A stretch of DNA of 33,656 nt. Source: an uncultured Flavihumibacter sp. (GTDB taxonomy: Bacteria; Bacteroidota; Bacteroidia; Chitinophagales; Chitinophagaceae). Numbering within the stretch: position 1 is the first letter of the stretch; the number at the start of each line of letters is the position of its first letter. This document shows, piece by piece, positions 1 to 8,140 of this stretch. Location: the NCBI GenBank assembly GCA_946482545.1, contig CAMLRX010000045.1, forward strand, positions 1 through 33,656, read 5' to 3'. Under the pieces are notes generated by a model that was not told the origin of the DNA, did no database searches, and saw only the letters and a list, made by a program, of their open reading frames with translations. The translations under genes and the position numbers were made by a program.

Positions 1-725
1 CCGGCGCTTACCTTATCGGCGATGGCGCGGATCGATTCAATGCGGTCCTGTATTTCCTGGTCCTTATCCTGCAGGGCTTTCTGTAAAATGATCCTTTGGT
101 CGAAATCGGCTTTTACCCTGGCGTAGAACATGATGGTGATGAGCAGGGCGAGCAGGGCGGCCACCACAATTACCACCGGCGTGTAGCCGGCGAGGCGGTT
201 CATTTCTCTGGTGCGTTCCTGCAACAATTCCTGTTCACGCCGTTCCATAATTTCCACTTCTGTGCGGGCGGCATCCATGTATTCCTTCCCTTTTCTAAGG
301 TCATCCACAGCTATGGTTATGCCATTCTTTTTATTGCGGATCAGTTGTTCCAGCATCTTCATCCTGCTTTTCACCAATCCGGTCAGTACTTCCACACTTT
401 GTTGCTGCAGCGGGTTATCGCTGGTGGTTACGCGTACCTCATCCAACTGGTTCAGCAATTGATCATTTGTGCCTTTAAAGGGATCAAGAAAAGACTCATC
501 GCCCGTTAGCAAATACCCGCGCTGCGCCGTTTCCGCATCTTTCAATACGGAAGGGATCACTTCGAGTTTTTTGATCACTTCGTTGGTATGGTTTACCAGC
601 CGCGCGCTTTCGAGCAGGTTGGTAATGCTCAGGTAAGAAGCCACGGAGCTCACGATGAGCAACAGGAGCGAAAGGCCAAAACCGATGAGTAAGTTGCGCT
701 GAAAAGTAGCTTTTGCAAATTGCAT
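1..725 (-). CDS. CHASE3-domain membrane sensor protein, probably a histidine kinase (C-terminus outside window)
   Basis: The frame is open from an ATG at 725 to the left edge, giving the first 241 residues. Residues about 11-33 form a hydrophobic membrane anchor (LLIGFGLSLLLLIVSSVASY). An extracytoplasmic CHASE3 domain follows, with its typical TAQRGYLLTGDE motif near residue 70. A second membrane helix (VVIVVAALLALLITIMFY) lies at about residues 190-208, and then a charged helix begins that would lead into a HAMP, PAS or kinase module. CHASE3 is a known sensory domain of bacterial transmembrane receptors; the ligand is unknown. The gene starts 8 nt after the stop of the receiver-kinase gene, so the two are probably co-transcribed and may signal together. 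The output domain cannot be seen, so kinase identity is inferred. Confidence 0.85.
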   Translation of the reverse strand, partial: MQFAKATFQRNLLIGFGLSLLLLIVSSVASYLSITNLLESARLVNHTNEVIKKLEVIPSVLKDAETAQRGYLLTGDESFLDPFKGTNDQLLNQLDEVRVTTSDNPLQQQSVEVLTGLVKSRMKMLEQLIRNKKNGITIAVDDLRKGKEYMDAARTEVEIMERREQELLQERTREMNRLAGYTPVVIVVAALLALLITIMFYARVKADFDQRIILQKALQDKDQEIQDRIESIRAIADKVSA

Positions 726-733
726 ATACTGGT

Positions 734-1933
734 TTAGTTGCGTTTTTGGGATAATGGCAGAATAAGTGTGAAGGTGGCCCCGTAGTGTTCCCGGCCATGC
801 GCCCATACAAAGCCATTGTGTTTCTCCACGATCTTCTTCACGATGGCCAGCCCGATGCCCGTTCCATCATAAGTGGCACGTGGGTTTAGCCGCTGGAAGA
901 TGGTGAATATTTTTTCGGAATAGATGTCTTCGAAACCTATCCCGTTATCGGAGATGATAATCCGGCAGAAATCTCCGTTATCATCTGATGGAGCGCCTGG
1001 CTCCGCTGAAGCGGTTCTTTCCCCTTTAATGCTGATCACCGGAAGCCGTTCGGGATGGCAGAATTTCAAAGCGTTGGAAAGGATGTTCTGTAACGCCTGC
1101 CTGATTTGTCCCGGAATAGCTTCTATAGCAGGAAGATCGCACAGTTCCACCTTGGCGTTTTTTTCTTCAATGGTGAGTTCAAGATCGGTGAGCACTTCGC
1201 GTACCATCGCGTTCATGTCCACTTTTTCAAATTGTCCGGAGACGGAAAGCCCGGAGTGCATCAGCAGGTCGTTGATGAGGTTCGACATCCGTTGGGAGGA
1301 CGATAGAATCCTGTTCATATAAGACAGCGCCTCTTCATTCCCGCTAAGGAACTTATCGCGCACCATATTGCTGAACACATGAATCTTCCGGAGCGGCTCC
1401 TGGAGGTCGTGTGATGCGACTGAAGCGAATTGCTGGAGGTCGTGGTTGCGGGCTTCCAGTTCCCGGTTCATTAATTCCAGTTCCCGTGTACGGTCGGAAA
1501 CACGCTGTTCCAGGTTTGAAGCGGCCATCCGGAGGGCTTCATGCGCGGCATTCAGTTGTTTCGATTGTTCATATAACCTGTAAAAAGTTTTCACTTTCAT
1601 CAGCAGGATATCCGGATCGAAGGGTTTGGTGAGGTAATCGATTCCCCCTGAAGCATATCCTTTTGTAACGAAACGTTTTTCCGTATTTACGGCGGAAAGA
1701 AAAATAATGGGAATATCGCGGGCTTTATTGATGGAGGTGATGGATTCGGCTACTTCAAAACCATCCATGCCCGGCATTTGCACGTCCAGGATAACAAGGG
1801 AGTAATCATTCTTCAATATTTTCTTCAATGCTTCTTCGCCCGAAGTTGCGGTATCGGTCTCGAAACGGTTCAGGTGCAGCAGGCGTTGCAGGGAGAAAAT
1901 ATTTTCCTGGTTGTCGTCCACAATCAGAATCAT
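734..1933 (-). CDS. Receiver domain-histidine kinase (soluble hybrid two-component protein)
   Basis: The protein has 399 residues and no membrane segment. Residues 1-118 are a receiver domain, with the acidic DD pair at 6-7, phospho-acceptor Asp50, Ser80 and Lys103. A coiled coil runs over about 120-168. The HisKA dimerisation helix carries the phosphorylated His175 (ASHDLQEPLRK). The HATPase domain shows the N box (NILSNALKF, about 284-291), the G1 box DNGIGF (329-334) and GTGIGLAI (357-364). This REC-HisKA-HATPase order is typical of kinases controlled by phosphorylation of their own N-terminal receiver. The neighbouring CHASE3 gene starts 8 nt downstream. The ATG at 1933 gives the canonical receiver start MILIVDDN and lies directly after a promoter-like box. 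Confidence 0.93.
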   Translation of the reverse strand: MILIVDDNQENIFSLQRLLHLNRFETDTATSGEEALKKILKNDYSLVILDVQMPGMDGFEVAESITSINKARDIPIIFLSAVNTEKRFVTKGYASGGIDYLTKPFDPDILLMKVKTFYRLYEQSKQLNAAHEALRMAASNLEQRVSDRTRELELMNRELEARNHDLQQFASVASHDLQEPLRKIHVFSNMVRDKFLSGNEEALSYMNRILSSSQRMSNLINDLLMHSGLSVSGQFEKVDMNAMVREVLTDLELTIEEKNAKVELCDLPAIEAIPGQIRQALQNILSNALKFCHPERLPVISIKGERTASAEPGAPSDDNGDFCRIIISDNGIGFEDIYSEKIFTIFQRLNPRATYDGTGIGLAIVKKIVEKHNGFVWAHGREHYGATFTLILPLSQKRN

Positions 1934-1937
1934 GTTT

Positions 1938-1945
1938 CAAATATA
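1938..1945 (-). promoter_or_regulatory. Promoter -7 box (TATATTTG) directly before the receiver-kinase start
   Basis: On the minus strand this reads TATATTTG, a perfect match to the Bacteroidota -7 consensus TAnnTTTG, followed by AAAC and the ATG at 1933. No TTTG -33 box is seen at the usual spacing. If it is used, the transcript would have essentially no leader. The same layout occurs upstream of the pirin and polX-like genes. Confidence 0.4.
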
Positions 1946-2051
1946 ACCGAAGGGGGTGAATATGAACGATATCCGCACAGGTTCCTGCCATATTTTACAG
2001 GCATGTTAATTGCAAAGCAGGAATGTTTTTTTGGTAGAAACGCTTAACCGG

Positions 2052-2846
2052 CTACAGGAACAACTCCTTCAGGATAATATAACAGCCCATTACCAGCACA
2101 AACCAGCCGAAACCTTTTTTCAGTTTATGACCTGGAATTGTTTTAGAAAGCATGCCTCCGGTAATGATACCACCCATGGCAATGGATGTGATAATCAGCA
2201 GGAAACGCCAGTTTAACGTATAATGTCCGAGGTCGCCCATGAAACCGATCAGTGAATTCACTGCGATGATGAAGAGCGAGGTACCGACCGCTTCTTTCAT
2301 GGACAAACGCAGGAATATCACCAGCGCCGGAATGATGAGAAAGCCCCCTCCCGCCCCCAGGAATCCGGTGATCAATCCAATCCCAATCCCATAAAGAATC
2401 AATATACCGAAAGCGCCATCAGTTTTTTCACCCGGCGCCCTTTCTTTCACCCCTTTACTGGTGAGCATAGAGACAGAGGCGGCCAGCATCAGGATCGCGA
2501 AAAGAACCATGGTAAGCAGGGAACGCGTAACCACGAAATCGCCAATATTGAACAACTCCTGCGGCAACAGCGGCAACAGGAACCGGCGCGTAATAAATAC
2601 CGTGAATGGGGAAACAATTCCCAACGGCAATGCCAGCCCAATGCTCGCGTAACCTTTGCGGTAATTGCTGTATGCGCCTGCCAGACTTGTAACCCCTACG
2701 ATAAAAAGGGAATAAGAAGTGGCCAGCGTGGGATCAATATGAAAAATATATACGAGTACCGGGATCGTAAGGATTGACCCTCCGCCTCCTATGAGTCCGA
2801 GTGAAATACCTATCAATGCCGCCGCTATATAACCCAATATTTCCAT
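2052..2846 (-). CDS. Sulfite exporter TauE/SafE family membrane protein
   Basis: This 264-residue polytopic membrane protein has about eight hydrophobic helices. Its two halves each begin with a glycine-rich motif typical of TauE/SafE (DUF81): GISLGLIGGGGSILTIPVLV near residue 16 and GLITGFLGAGGGFLIIPALV near residue 155. Both end in the family pattern of a glycine-rich loop followed by IPxLV. Members are inner-membrane permeases linked to export of sulfite, sulfoacetate or other organosulfur or organic anions; the substrate here cannot be told. It stands alone, 118 nt upstream of the receiver-kinase start, with no sulfur-metabolism neighbours. A 15-bp palindrome lies 14 nt upstream of its ATG. 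Confidence 0.92.
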   Translation of the reverse strand: MEILGYIAAALIGISLGLIGGGGSILTIPVLVYIFHIDPTLATSYSLFIVGVTSLAGAYSNYRKGYASIGLALPLGIVSPFTVFITRRFLLPLLPQELFNIGDFVVTRSLLTMVLFAILMLAASVSMLTSKGVKERAPGEKTDGAFGILILYGIGIGLITGFLGAGGGFLIIPALVIFLRLSMKEAVGTSLFIIAVNSLIGFMGDLGHYTLNWRFLLIITSIAMGGIITGGMLSKTIPGHKLKKGFGWFVLVMGCYIILKELFL

Positions 2847-2860
2847 GCGCCTGAATTAGG

Positions 2861-2875
2861 TTCCAAAAGTTGGAA
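2861..2875. promoter_or_regulatory. Palindrome TTCCAA-AAG-TTGGAA upstream of the TauE-family gene (operator candidate)
   Basis: Perfect 6-bp arms are separated by 3 nt. On the minus strand the centre contains AACTTTTG, one mismatch from the TAnnTTTG -7 box, so a protein bound here would block that promoter. It lies in the 123-bp divergent gap between the permease and the dehydrogenase-like gene. No regulator gene is adjacent. Confidence 0.35.
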
Positions 2876-2969
2876 AAATACCGCACTCTTTCCTGAAGGA
2901 ATGAACACACACCCTGTTTTACTGTACCTGCTGGCACTTTTGTTGTAAAACTCCCTGTAAAAGATTACC

Positions 2970-4283
2970 ATGAAGTTAGCTTTTCTACACCTTGCTATTG
3001 GCTCAGCCCTTTGTTTCGCAGCCTGCAATTCAGCGCCGAAACCTGAGGAACCGGCCAACGACCTCCAATCTGCAGTGGATGTGGTGGAACTTCCCGAGCC
3101 ATTCGCCACCAAATCAGCCAACAATTTCAGTAAAGTGACCGGCTGGCCGGCGGAAAAAACACCTTTCGCGCCGGAAGGCTTTACCGTGAAAAAGTTTGCT
3201 GGTGACCTGATGAATCCACGGATGATCTATGTCGCGAAGAACGGAGATGTTTTTGTGGCGGAATCCAATACGGAAGTGAAAGGCGTGAAAAAAGTGGCCG
3301 CAGAAATCAGTGGCAAAGCGAAGTCTATGAAAACGGGAAACAGCGCCAACCAGATCAGGTTGCTGCGCGATAAGGATGGTGATGGCGTGGCGGAATCCTC
3401 CACCGTTTTTTTAGCCGGTCTAAACCAGCCCTTCGGGATGCTGATCCTTGATGGTCATTTTTATGTGGCGAACACGGATGGGATTGTAAGGTATCCTTAT
3501 AAAGAAGGCGATTCCGTGATCAGCGCTAAAGGCACTACAATCGCGTCACTGCCAGCCGGAGGCTACAACAACCACTGGACGAGAAACCTGATCTCAAATG
3601 CGGATGGTTCCAAAATATATGTATCAGTAGGAAGCGCCAGCAATGTGGCAGAACATGGGATGAAAGAAGAAGAACGCCGCGCGGCTATCCTGGAAATGAA
3701 CCCCGATGGAAGCGGGGAGAAAATTTATGCGAGTGGTTTAAGGAATCCGGTGGGCATGGACTGGGCACCGGGCACCAATACCCTCTGGACCGCCGTAAAC
3801 GAACGGGATGGATTGGGCGATGAACTTGTGCCCGATTACCTGGCCGGCGTTCAACCCGGCGGATTCTACGGATGGCCCTGGTTGTACTTCGGTGATAAAG
3901 TGGATCCACGGCTGGAAGAAGAAGCGAAAACCCTGAATAAAACAGCACTGGTTCCTGATGTTGCCCTGGGGTCACATACCGCTTCGCTCGGACTTGCCTT
4001 CTACAAAGCAGGGAACTTCCCTGAAAAATATAAAAACGGTGCATTCATAGGTCAACATGGTTCATGGAACCGCTCGCAACTGTCGGGTTATAAAGTGGTG
4101 TTTGTACCGTTCTCCAATGGAAAACCATCCGGCAATCCGGAAGATTTTCTTACCGGATTCATTGGCGACGCCTCGAAAAGTGAGGTGTACGGAAGACCCG
4201 TTGGCGTCGCAGTCAGCGCCAATGGTGGACTGCTCGTAGCCGATGATGCCGGTAATACCATCTGGCACGTGAGTAAACAATAA
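2970..4283 (+). CDS. Sorbosone/glucose dehydrogenase-like beta-propeller lipoprotein (PQQ-type family)
   Basis: The protein has 437 residues. The N-terminus is a lipoprotein signal peptide with the lipidated cysteine at residue 19 (CFAAC-N), so the mature protein is probably membrane-anchored outside the cytoplasm. The body resembles the soluble aldose/sorbosone dehydrogenase six-bladed propeller: FAPEGFTVKKFAGDLMNPRMIYVAKNGDVFVAE, GLNQPFGMLI, NNHWTRNLI, ASGLRNPVGMDWAPG, GQHGSWNR and the C-terminal blade GRPVGVAVSANGGLLVADD. The family oxidises sugars or aldehydes using PQQ, but many Bacteroidota members are uncharacterised, so the substrate and cofactor are unproven. It converges with the old-yellow-enzyme gene, with 5 nt between stop codons. 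A weak promoter-like CACTTTTG lies at 2935-2942. Confidence 0.88.
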   Translation: MKLAFLHLAIGSALCFAACNSAPKPEEPANDLQSAVDVVELPEPFATKSANNFSKVTGWPAEKTPFAPEGFTVKKFAGDLMNPRMIYVAKNGDVFVAESNTEVKGVKKVAAEISGKAKSMKTGNSANQIRLLRDKDGDGVAESSTVFLAGLNQPFGMLILDGHFYVANTDGIVRYPYKEGDSVISAKGTTIASLPAGGYNNHWTRNLISNADGSKIYVSVGSASNVAEHGMKEEERRAAILEMNPDGSGEKIYASGLRNPVGMDWAPGTNTLWTAVNERDGLGDELVPDYLAGVQPGGFYGWPWLYFGDKVDPRLEEEAKTLNKTALVPDVALGSHTASLGLAFYKAGNFPEKYKNGAFIGQHGSWNRSQLSGYKVVFVPFSNGKPSGNPEDFLTGFIGDASKSEVYGRPVGVAVSANGGLLVADDAGNTIWHVSKQ

Positions 4284-4303
4284 TTAAATTATTTGGCACG
4301 TGC
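4265..4303. terminator. Bidirectional stem-loop at converging gene ends
   Basis: The inner inverted repeat AATAATT-A-AATTATT (4279-4293) covers both stop codons. It is enclosed by a perfect outer pair, GCACGTG (4265-4271) with CACGTGC (4297-4303). The symmetry and position between two convergent stops suggest a shared terminator, although there is no long T run. Confidence 0.4.
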
Positions 4304-5347
4304 ATACTGATTGGGCCATGAAACATCGTGGCCCAATTCTTTTGCCGCTTCCAGCGGGAAGTAAGGGTTTCTTAAAAGTTCCCTGGCCATCAGCACAATA
4401 TCTGCGGCACCACTTGTGATAATATCTTCGGCCTGTTGTGCGCCCGTTATTAATCCTACCGCACCTGTGGGCATTCCCGTTTCTTTACGGATGCGCGCGG
4501 CGAAAGGCACCTGGTAGCCCGGTTCCACGGTAATCTTCTGTTCGCGGCTGTTACCACCTGATGATACATCTACTAGATCGACGCCTTTTTCACGGAGTAT
4601 TTTGCAAAGGGCAACCGAATCTTCCATGTTCCAGCCCTCAGCCGTCCATTCGGTGGCGGATATGCGCACAAACAAGGGGAGTTCCGCCGGCCACACCGTT
4701 TGAACCGCAGTGATGATCTCCAGCAGAAAACGTATCCTGTTTTCGAAGCTGCCACCATATTGGTCGTCGCGTTGATTACTTGCGGGAGAAAGGAATTGAT
4801 TGATAAGGTAACCATGCGCGGCATGCAGTTCCAGCACTTCGTAACCGGCAATTACCGCGCGTAAAGCCGCTTCCCTGAAGCTTTGGATCATCTTCTGCAC
4901 TTCTTCTGTGGAGAGCGCGCGCGGCGCGCGTTCTTCTGGCCTGAAGGCGATAGCCGAAGGCGCTACGGTTTCCCAACCATCCTGTTCTAATGCCAACTGC
5001 CGACCACCCTCCCAGGGCGCGGCGGCACTTGATTTTCTGCCCGCATGGGCCAGTTGGATACCGGGAACAGCGCCCTGTTGTTTTATAAAAGCTGTGATCT
5101 CTTTCAGTTTTTCCACCTGTGCATCGTTCCATATACCCAGACAGCCATTGGAAATACGCCCGTCCGCTGAAACAGCGGTCGCTTCCTGGATCACCAACCC
5201 TGCCCCGCCCACGGCACGGCTTCCGAGGTGCACCAGGTGCCAGTTGTTGGCCAGTCCTTCTGCTGCGGAATACTGGCACATGGGGGATACCGCAATCCTG
5301 TTGCGGAACGTAATATTTTTAATGGTGTAAGGTGAAAAAAGATGCAT
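4289..5347 (-). CDS. namA: NADH:flavin oxidoreductase, old yellow enzyme family (YqjM/NamA-like)
   Basis: The 352-residue FMN-dependent TIM barrel fits the YqjM subclass of ene-reductases, which reduce activated C=C bonds with NAD(P)H. The start RNRIAVSPMCQYSA carries the redox-tuning Cys24 typical of that subclass. QLAHAGRKSS and ELHAAHGYLINQFLSPASN supply the conserved FMN- and substrate-binding His residues, and YGGSFENRIRFLLEI is the family signature. Near the C-terminus, GAADIVLMARELLRNPYFP binds the FMN phosphate. The gene starts 17 nt after the pirin stop, so the two probably form an operon for redox or quinone/electrophile stress. That role is inference. Confidence 0.93.
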   Translation of the reverse strand: MHLFSPYTIKNITFRNRIAVSPMCQYSAAEGLANNWHLVHLGSRAVGGAGLVIQEATAVSADGRISNGCLGIWNDAQVEKLKEITAFIKQQGAVPGIQLAHAGRKSSAAAPWEGGRQLALEQDGWETVAPSAIAFRPEERAPRALSTEEVQKMIQSFREAALRAVIAGYEVLELHAAHGYLINQFLSPASNQRDDQYGGSFENRIRFLLEIITAVQTVWPAELPLFVRISATEWTAEGWNMEDSVALCKILREKGVDLVDVSSGGNSREQKITVEPGYQVPFAARIRKETGMPTGAVGLITGAQQAEDIITSGAADIVLMARELLRNPYFPLEAAKELGHDVSWPNQYARAK

Positions 5348-5364
5348 ATCAATTTGTTGTTGTA

Positions 5365-6222
5365 TTATAAAATCTCGACCGATCCGAAGGCGCCCGCTTC
5401 GTAATCTTCAAAAGCCTGCATAATTTCCTCCTGCGTATTCATCACAAAAGGACCATGGGAAACAACGGGCTCTCCCAACGGCGTGGCATGACCGAAAATA
5501 AGGATCACTTCGTTGCCCGCCGATATATTTATTTTTTCTTCTGCCAATTCAAACTCCACGAGATCGTGCATCTCCGCCTGTTTGCCATTCACTTCAACAG
5601 TACCGCGCACCACATACAGGAATATATTCCTTCCGGCGGGCGCCATTGTGGTCCATTTCGCACCATGCTTCAACTTCACGAGGGAAAGAAACACATCGGT
5701 AAGCGGTTGAACGGCGCCGTTATTTCCTTCCCATTTCCCGGCGATCAGTTCCAGCGTACCGGCATCTTCCGGCAAGGCGAACACCGGTATTTCACCAGCC
5801 TGAACACCTTTGTAGAAAGGATCGGTCATTTTATGCTTCCGGGGTAAGTTGAGCCAGAGTTGCAATATCTCCAGCTTTCCACCTTCTTTCTTAAACCGTG
5901 GCGAAGATACTTCGGCGTGTATCAATCCTTTTCCCGCGGTCATCCATTGGATGCCGCCGGAATCGATCACGCTTTTATGACCGCCATTGTCGGCATGGGC
6001 TACATCGCCATTAATAATAAACGTGACTGTTTCCATGCCCCGGTGCGGATGCGGGCCGAAAGGTAACCCGTTGTTGTTGGGCGGATATACCTGCGGGCCA
6101 TGGTGGTTGAGGAACAGGAAAGGATCAATGTGTTCCACCGAACGCGTGGGCAGCGCACGAAAAGTAATCAGGTCTTGTACATGCGCGGGAAGTGCGCGGT
6201 GAATTTTCCGAATAGGTCGCAT
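5365..6222 (-). CDS. Pirin family protein
   Basis: Starting at the ATG at 6222, the protein has 285 residues. It is a double cupin with the pirin metal ligands in place: His58 and His60 (GPHPHRGMETVT), His102 and Glu104 (GKGLIHAEVS), matching the spacing in human pirin. Pirins bind iron and some act as quercetin 2,3-dioxygenases; the natural substrate here is unknown. The frame stays open to a TTG at 6228, but that codon lies inside the promoter-like box TAAATTTG, so the ATG is preferred. It is followed by the old-yellow-enzyme gene 17 nt downstream. Confidence 0.92.
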   Translation of the reverse strand: MRPIRKIHRALPAHVQDLITFRALPTRSVEHIDPFLFLNHHGPQVYPPNNNGLPFGPHPHRGMETVTFIINGDVAHADNGGHKSVIDSGGIQWMTAGKGLIHAEVSSPRFKKEGGKLEILQLWLNLPRKHKMTDPFYKGVQAGEIPVFALPEDAGTLELIAGKWEGNNGAVQPLTDVFLSLVKLKHGAKWTTMAPAGRNIFLYVVRGTVEVNGKQAEMHDLVEFELAEEKINISAGNEVILIFGHATPLGEPVVSHGPFVMNTQEEIMQAFEDYEAGAFGSVEIL

Positions 6223-6225
6223 ACG

Positions 6226-6233
6226 CAAATTTA
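6226..6233 (-). promoter_or_regulatory. Promoter -7 box (TAAATTTG) directly before the pirin start
   Basis: A perfect TAnnTTTG box on the minus strand is followed by CGT and the ATG at 6222. The 3-nt gap implies a leaderless transcript if it is used. No -33 TTTG is found at the standard distance. Confidence 0.4.
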
Positions 6234-6348
6234 ATGTTCAAACACTATTTAAAACGAGTGGAACTGTTAAAGGTTGAAGGAATGAAAGTACAAATTTTGA
6301 ATTTTACTGAAGGAGTTTGAACTTGTAGCCCCAACTGATCACCTTAAA

Positions 6349-8139
6349 ATGAGTTTCTTGGTAAATTATACGGAAAGAATAAAAGAATTGGAAGCTGCGC
6401 GAAAACTGCGGAAAAACAAAAAGAACCGTGTTTCCCTAGCACGTTTGGTGAGTCTGGCAGCCGCTTTCTACCTGGCATGGACCGTTTACCCGCAAGGATT
6501 GGGCTATGCATTGTTGTGTTTCGCGGTATGTTTCGGAATTTTCCTGAAACTTGTGGCCGTATCAGCGGATATTCAGCAACAGATCAAAATCCTGGACCAC
6601 CTGATCTTCATCAATGAAGAAGAACTTTCCATTGCCGCGCACCAATTCCACCACCGGAAAAATGGCGCAGTGCATTTACCGGAGCAACATCCTTATGCCC
6701 ACGACCTGGATCTTTTCGGAAGGGCTTCTTTGTTCCAATACATCCAACGCACCAGCTCTGCGCAGGGCGACGCTTTGCTGGCTTCCTGGCTGCTTGCGCC
6801 CGCCACATCCGAAGACATCCTGAAGCGACAAGGAGCTATCAGTGAACTTGCGGGGAAAACACCCTTCCGGCAGGAGCTCCAGGCTTTGGGTATGCTGGAA
6901 CCCATCACCTTCTCCACGGAGGAAAAAATCAATGCCTTTCTGCACATCCCCCCTTCCACCTTTACACTTGGCGCCTGGAAATACATCCGTTTCATAGGTC
7001 CGGCCATCATGTGTACCTTATTGGGGCTTCATATCTTGGGAACGCTGGCGGCCCCGGGCTTCTACCTTTCTGTATTCATCGGCCTGCTGTTCACAGGCTG
7101 GATATCAAAACAGGCGATGCCCTTGTACCTGCAACTCAACCGTATTTCATCTGAAATGGAGACGCTCTCCATTACACTGAAACATATTGAAGGAACGCAG
7201 TTTCAACATGCACACCTCCAGGCATTGCAACAATCCATGCAATGTGGGAACATCCCGGCTTCCGGGGCCGTAAAGCAGTTTCGTGGCATCCTCGATAAAA
7301 TGGATATCCGCCTGAATCCATTGGTATTTATTCCCCTTAATATCTTTCTGTTCTGGGACCTTCAACAGTTGTTCGCGCTTGAAAACTGGCGGCAACGGTA
7401 TCCCACAGGCGTTTCCACCTGGCTGAAGGTAATTGCGGAAATGGAAGCGCTGCAATCGCTGTCTACACTTCATGTAAATCATCCCGACTGGGCATTCCCT
7501 GAACTGGTACCCGAACACGGCACCTTCCTTTCCGCCCAACTCGCGCACCCCCTGATACCCGCCGGAAAACGCGTGGCCAGCAGTTTCTCTACCGAAGGCA
7601 CCCCGCATATCGCTCTTATCACCGGTTCCAATATGGCGGGCAAAAGCACTTTCCTGCGCAGCATAGGGGTGAATACCGTACTGGCCATGGCCGGAGCCCC
7701 CGTTTGTGCGGAACGACTCACGTTATCGCCCATGCGCATCATGAGCAGTATGCGCATCGCCGATAACCTGGAAGAAAGTACCTCCACTTTTTATGCTGAA
7801 CTGAAGAAACTGAAAGCCATCATCACCGAAGTAAGAAAGCAGGAAAAAGTATTCCTCCTGCTGGATGAAATATTGCGCGGCACCAACTCACACGACCGCC
7901 ATACCGGCTCCGCCGCACTGATCCACCAACTCATCAGGGAACATGCCGTTGCCGTGATCGCCACACACGACCTGGAACTGGCGTTCATGAAGGATATTTC
8001 ATCGGAACAACTGAGGAATTATCATTTCGATGTGCAGGTGCAGGGAGAAGAATTGTATTTCGATTATGCGTTGAAGGAAGGGGTTTGCAGGAGTATGAAT
8101 GCTTCGGTGCTGATGAAGAAGATCGGGATTGAGATGTGA
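6349..8139 (+). CDS. MutS-family ATPase with membrane segments
   Basis: The protein has 596 residues. The C-terminal half is a MutS-type ABC ATPase: Walker A GSNMAGKST at about 426-434, the MutS-specific SSMRIADNLEESTSTFYAELKKL, Walker B VFLLLDEILRGTNS (Asp506/Glu507), and the H-loop VIATHDLEL. The N-terminal DNA mismatch-recognition domains of true MutS are absent. Instead there are hydrophobic stretches at about residues 28-65 and about 217-250 that look like two membrane hairpins, joined to a MutS core (DLFGRASLFQYIQRTSSAQGDALLASWL). This matches a MutS-like group common in Bacteroidota whose function is not established. Calling it mismatch repair would go beyond the evidence. It is divergent from pirin and convergent with rseP. 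Confidence 0.85.
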   Translation: MSFLVNYTERIKELEAARKLRKNKKNRVSLARLVSLAAAFYLAWTVYPQGLGYALLCFAVCFGIFLKLVAVSADIQQQIKILDHLIFINEEELSIAAHQFHHRKNGAVHLPEQHPYAHDLDLFGRASLFQYIQRTSSAQGDALLASWLLAPATSEDILKRQGAISELAGKTPFRQELQALGMLEPITFSTEEKINAFLHIPPSTFTLGAWKYIRFIGPAIMCTLLGLHILGTLAAPGFYLSVFIGLLFTGWISKQAMPLYLQLNRISSEMETLSITLKHIEGTQFQHAHLQALQQSMQCGNIPASGAVKQFRGILDKMDIRLNPLVFIPLNIFLFWDLQQLFALENWRQRYPTGVSTWLKVIAEMEALQSLSTLHVNHPDWAFPELVPEHGTFLSAQLAHPLIPAGKRVASSFSTEGTPHIALITGSNMAGKSTFLRSIGVNTVLAMAGAPVCAERLTLSPMRIMSSMRIADNLEESTSTFYAELKKLKAIITEVRKQEKVFLLLDEILRGTNSHDRHTGSAALIHQLIREHAVAVIATHDLELAFMKDISSEQLRNYHFDVQVQGEELYFDYALKEGVCRSMNASVLMKKIGIEM

Positions 8140-8140
8140 T

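Noticed and set aside
96..509. 137-codon plus-strand frame at the left edge
   Set aside because: It is antisense to the CHASE3-domain gene, whose motif and membrane helices are clear on the minus strand.
1982..2023. TTCCTGC/GCAGGAA inverted repeat followed by a T run, resembling a plus-strand terminator
   Set aside because: No plus-strand gene lies upstream of it, the loop is 28 nt long, and on the minus strand no T run follows.
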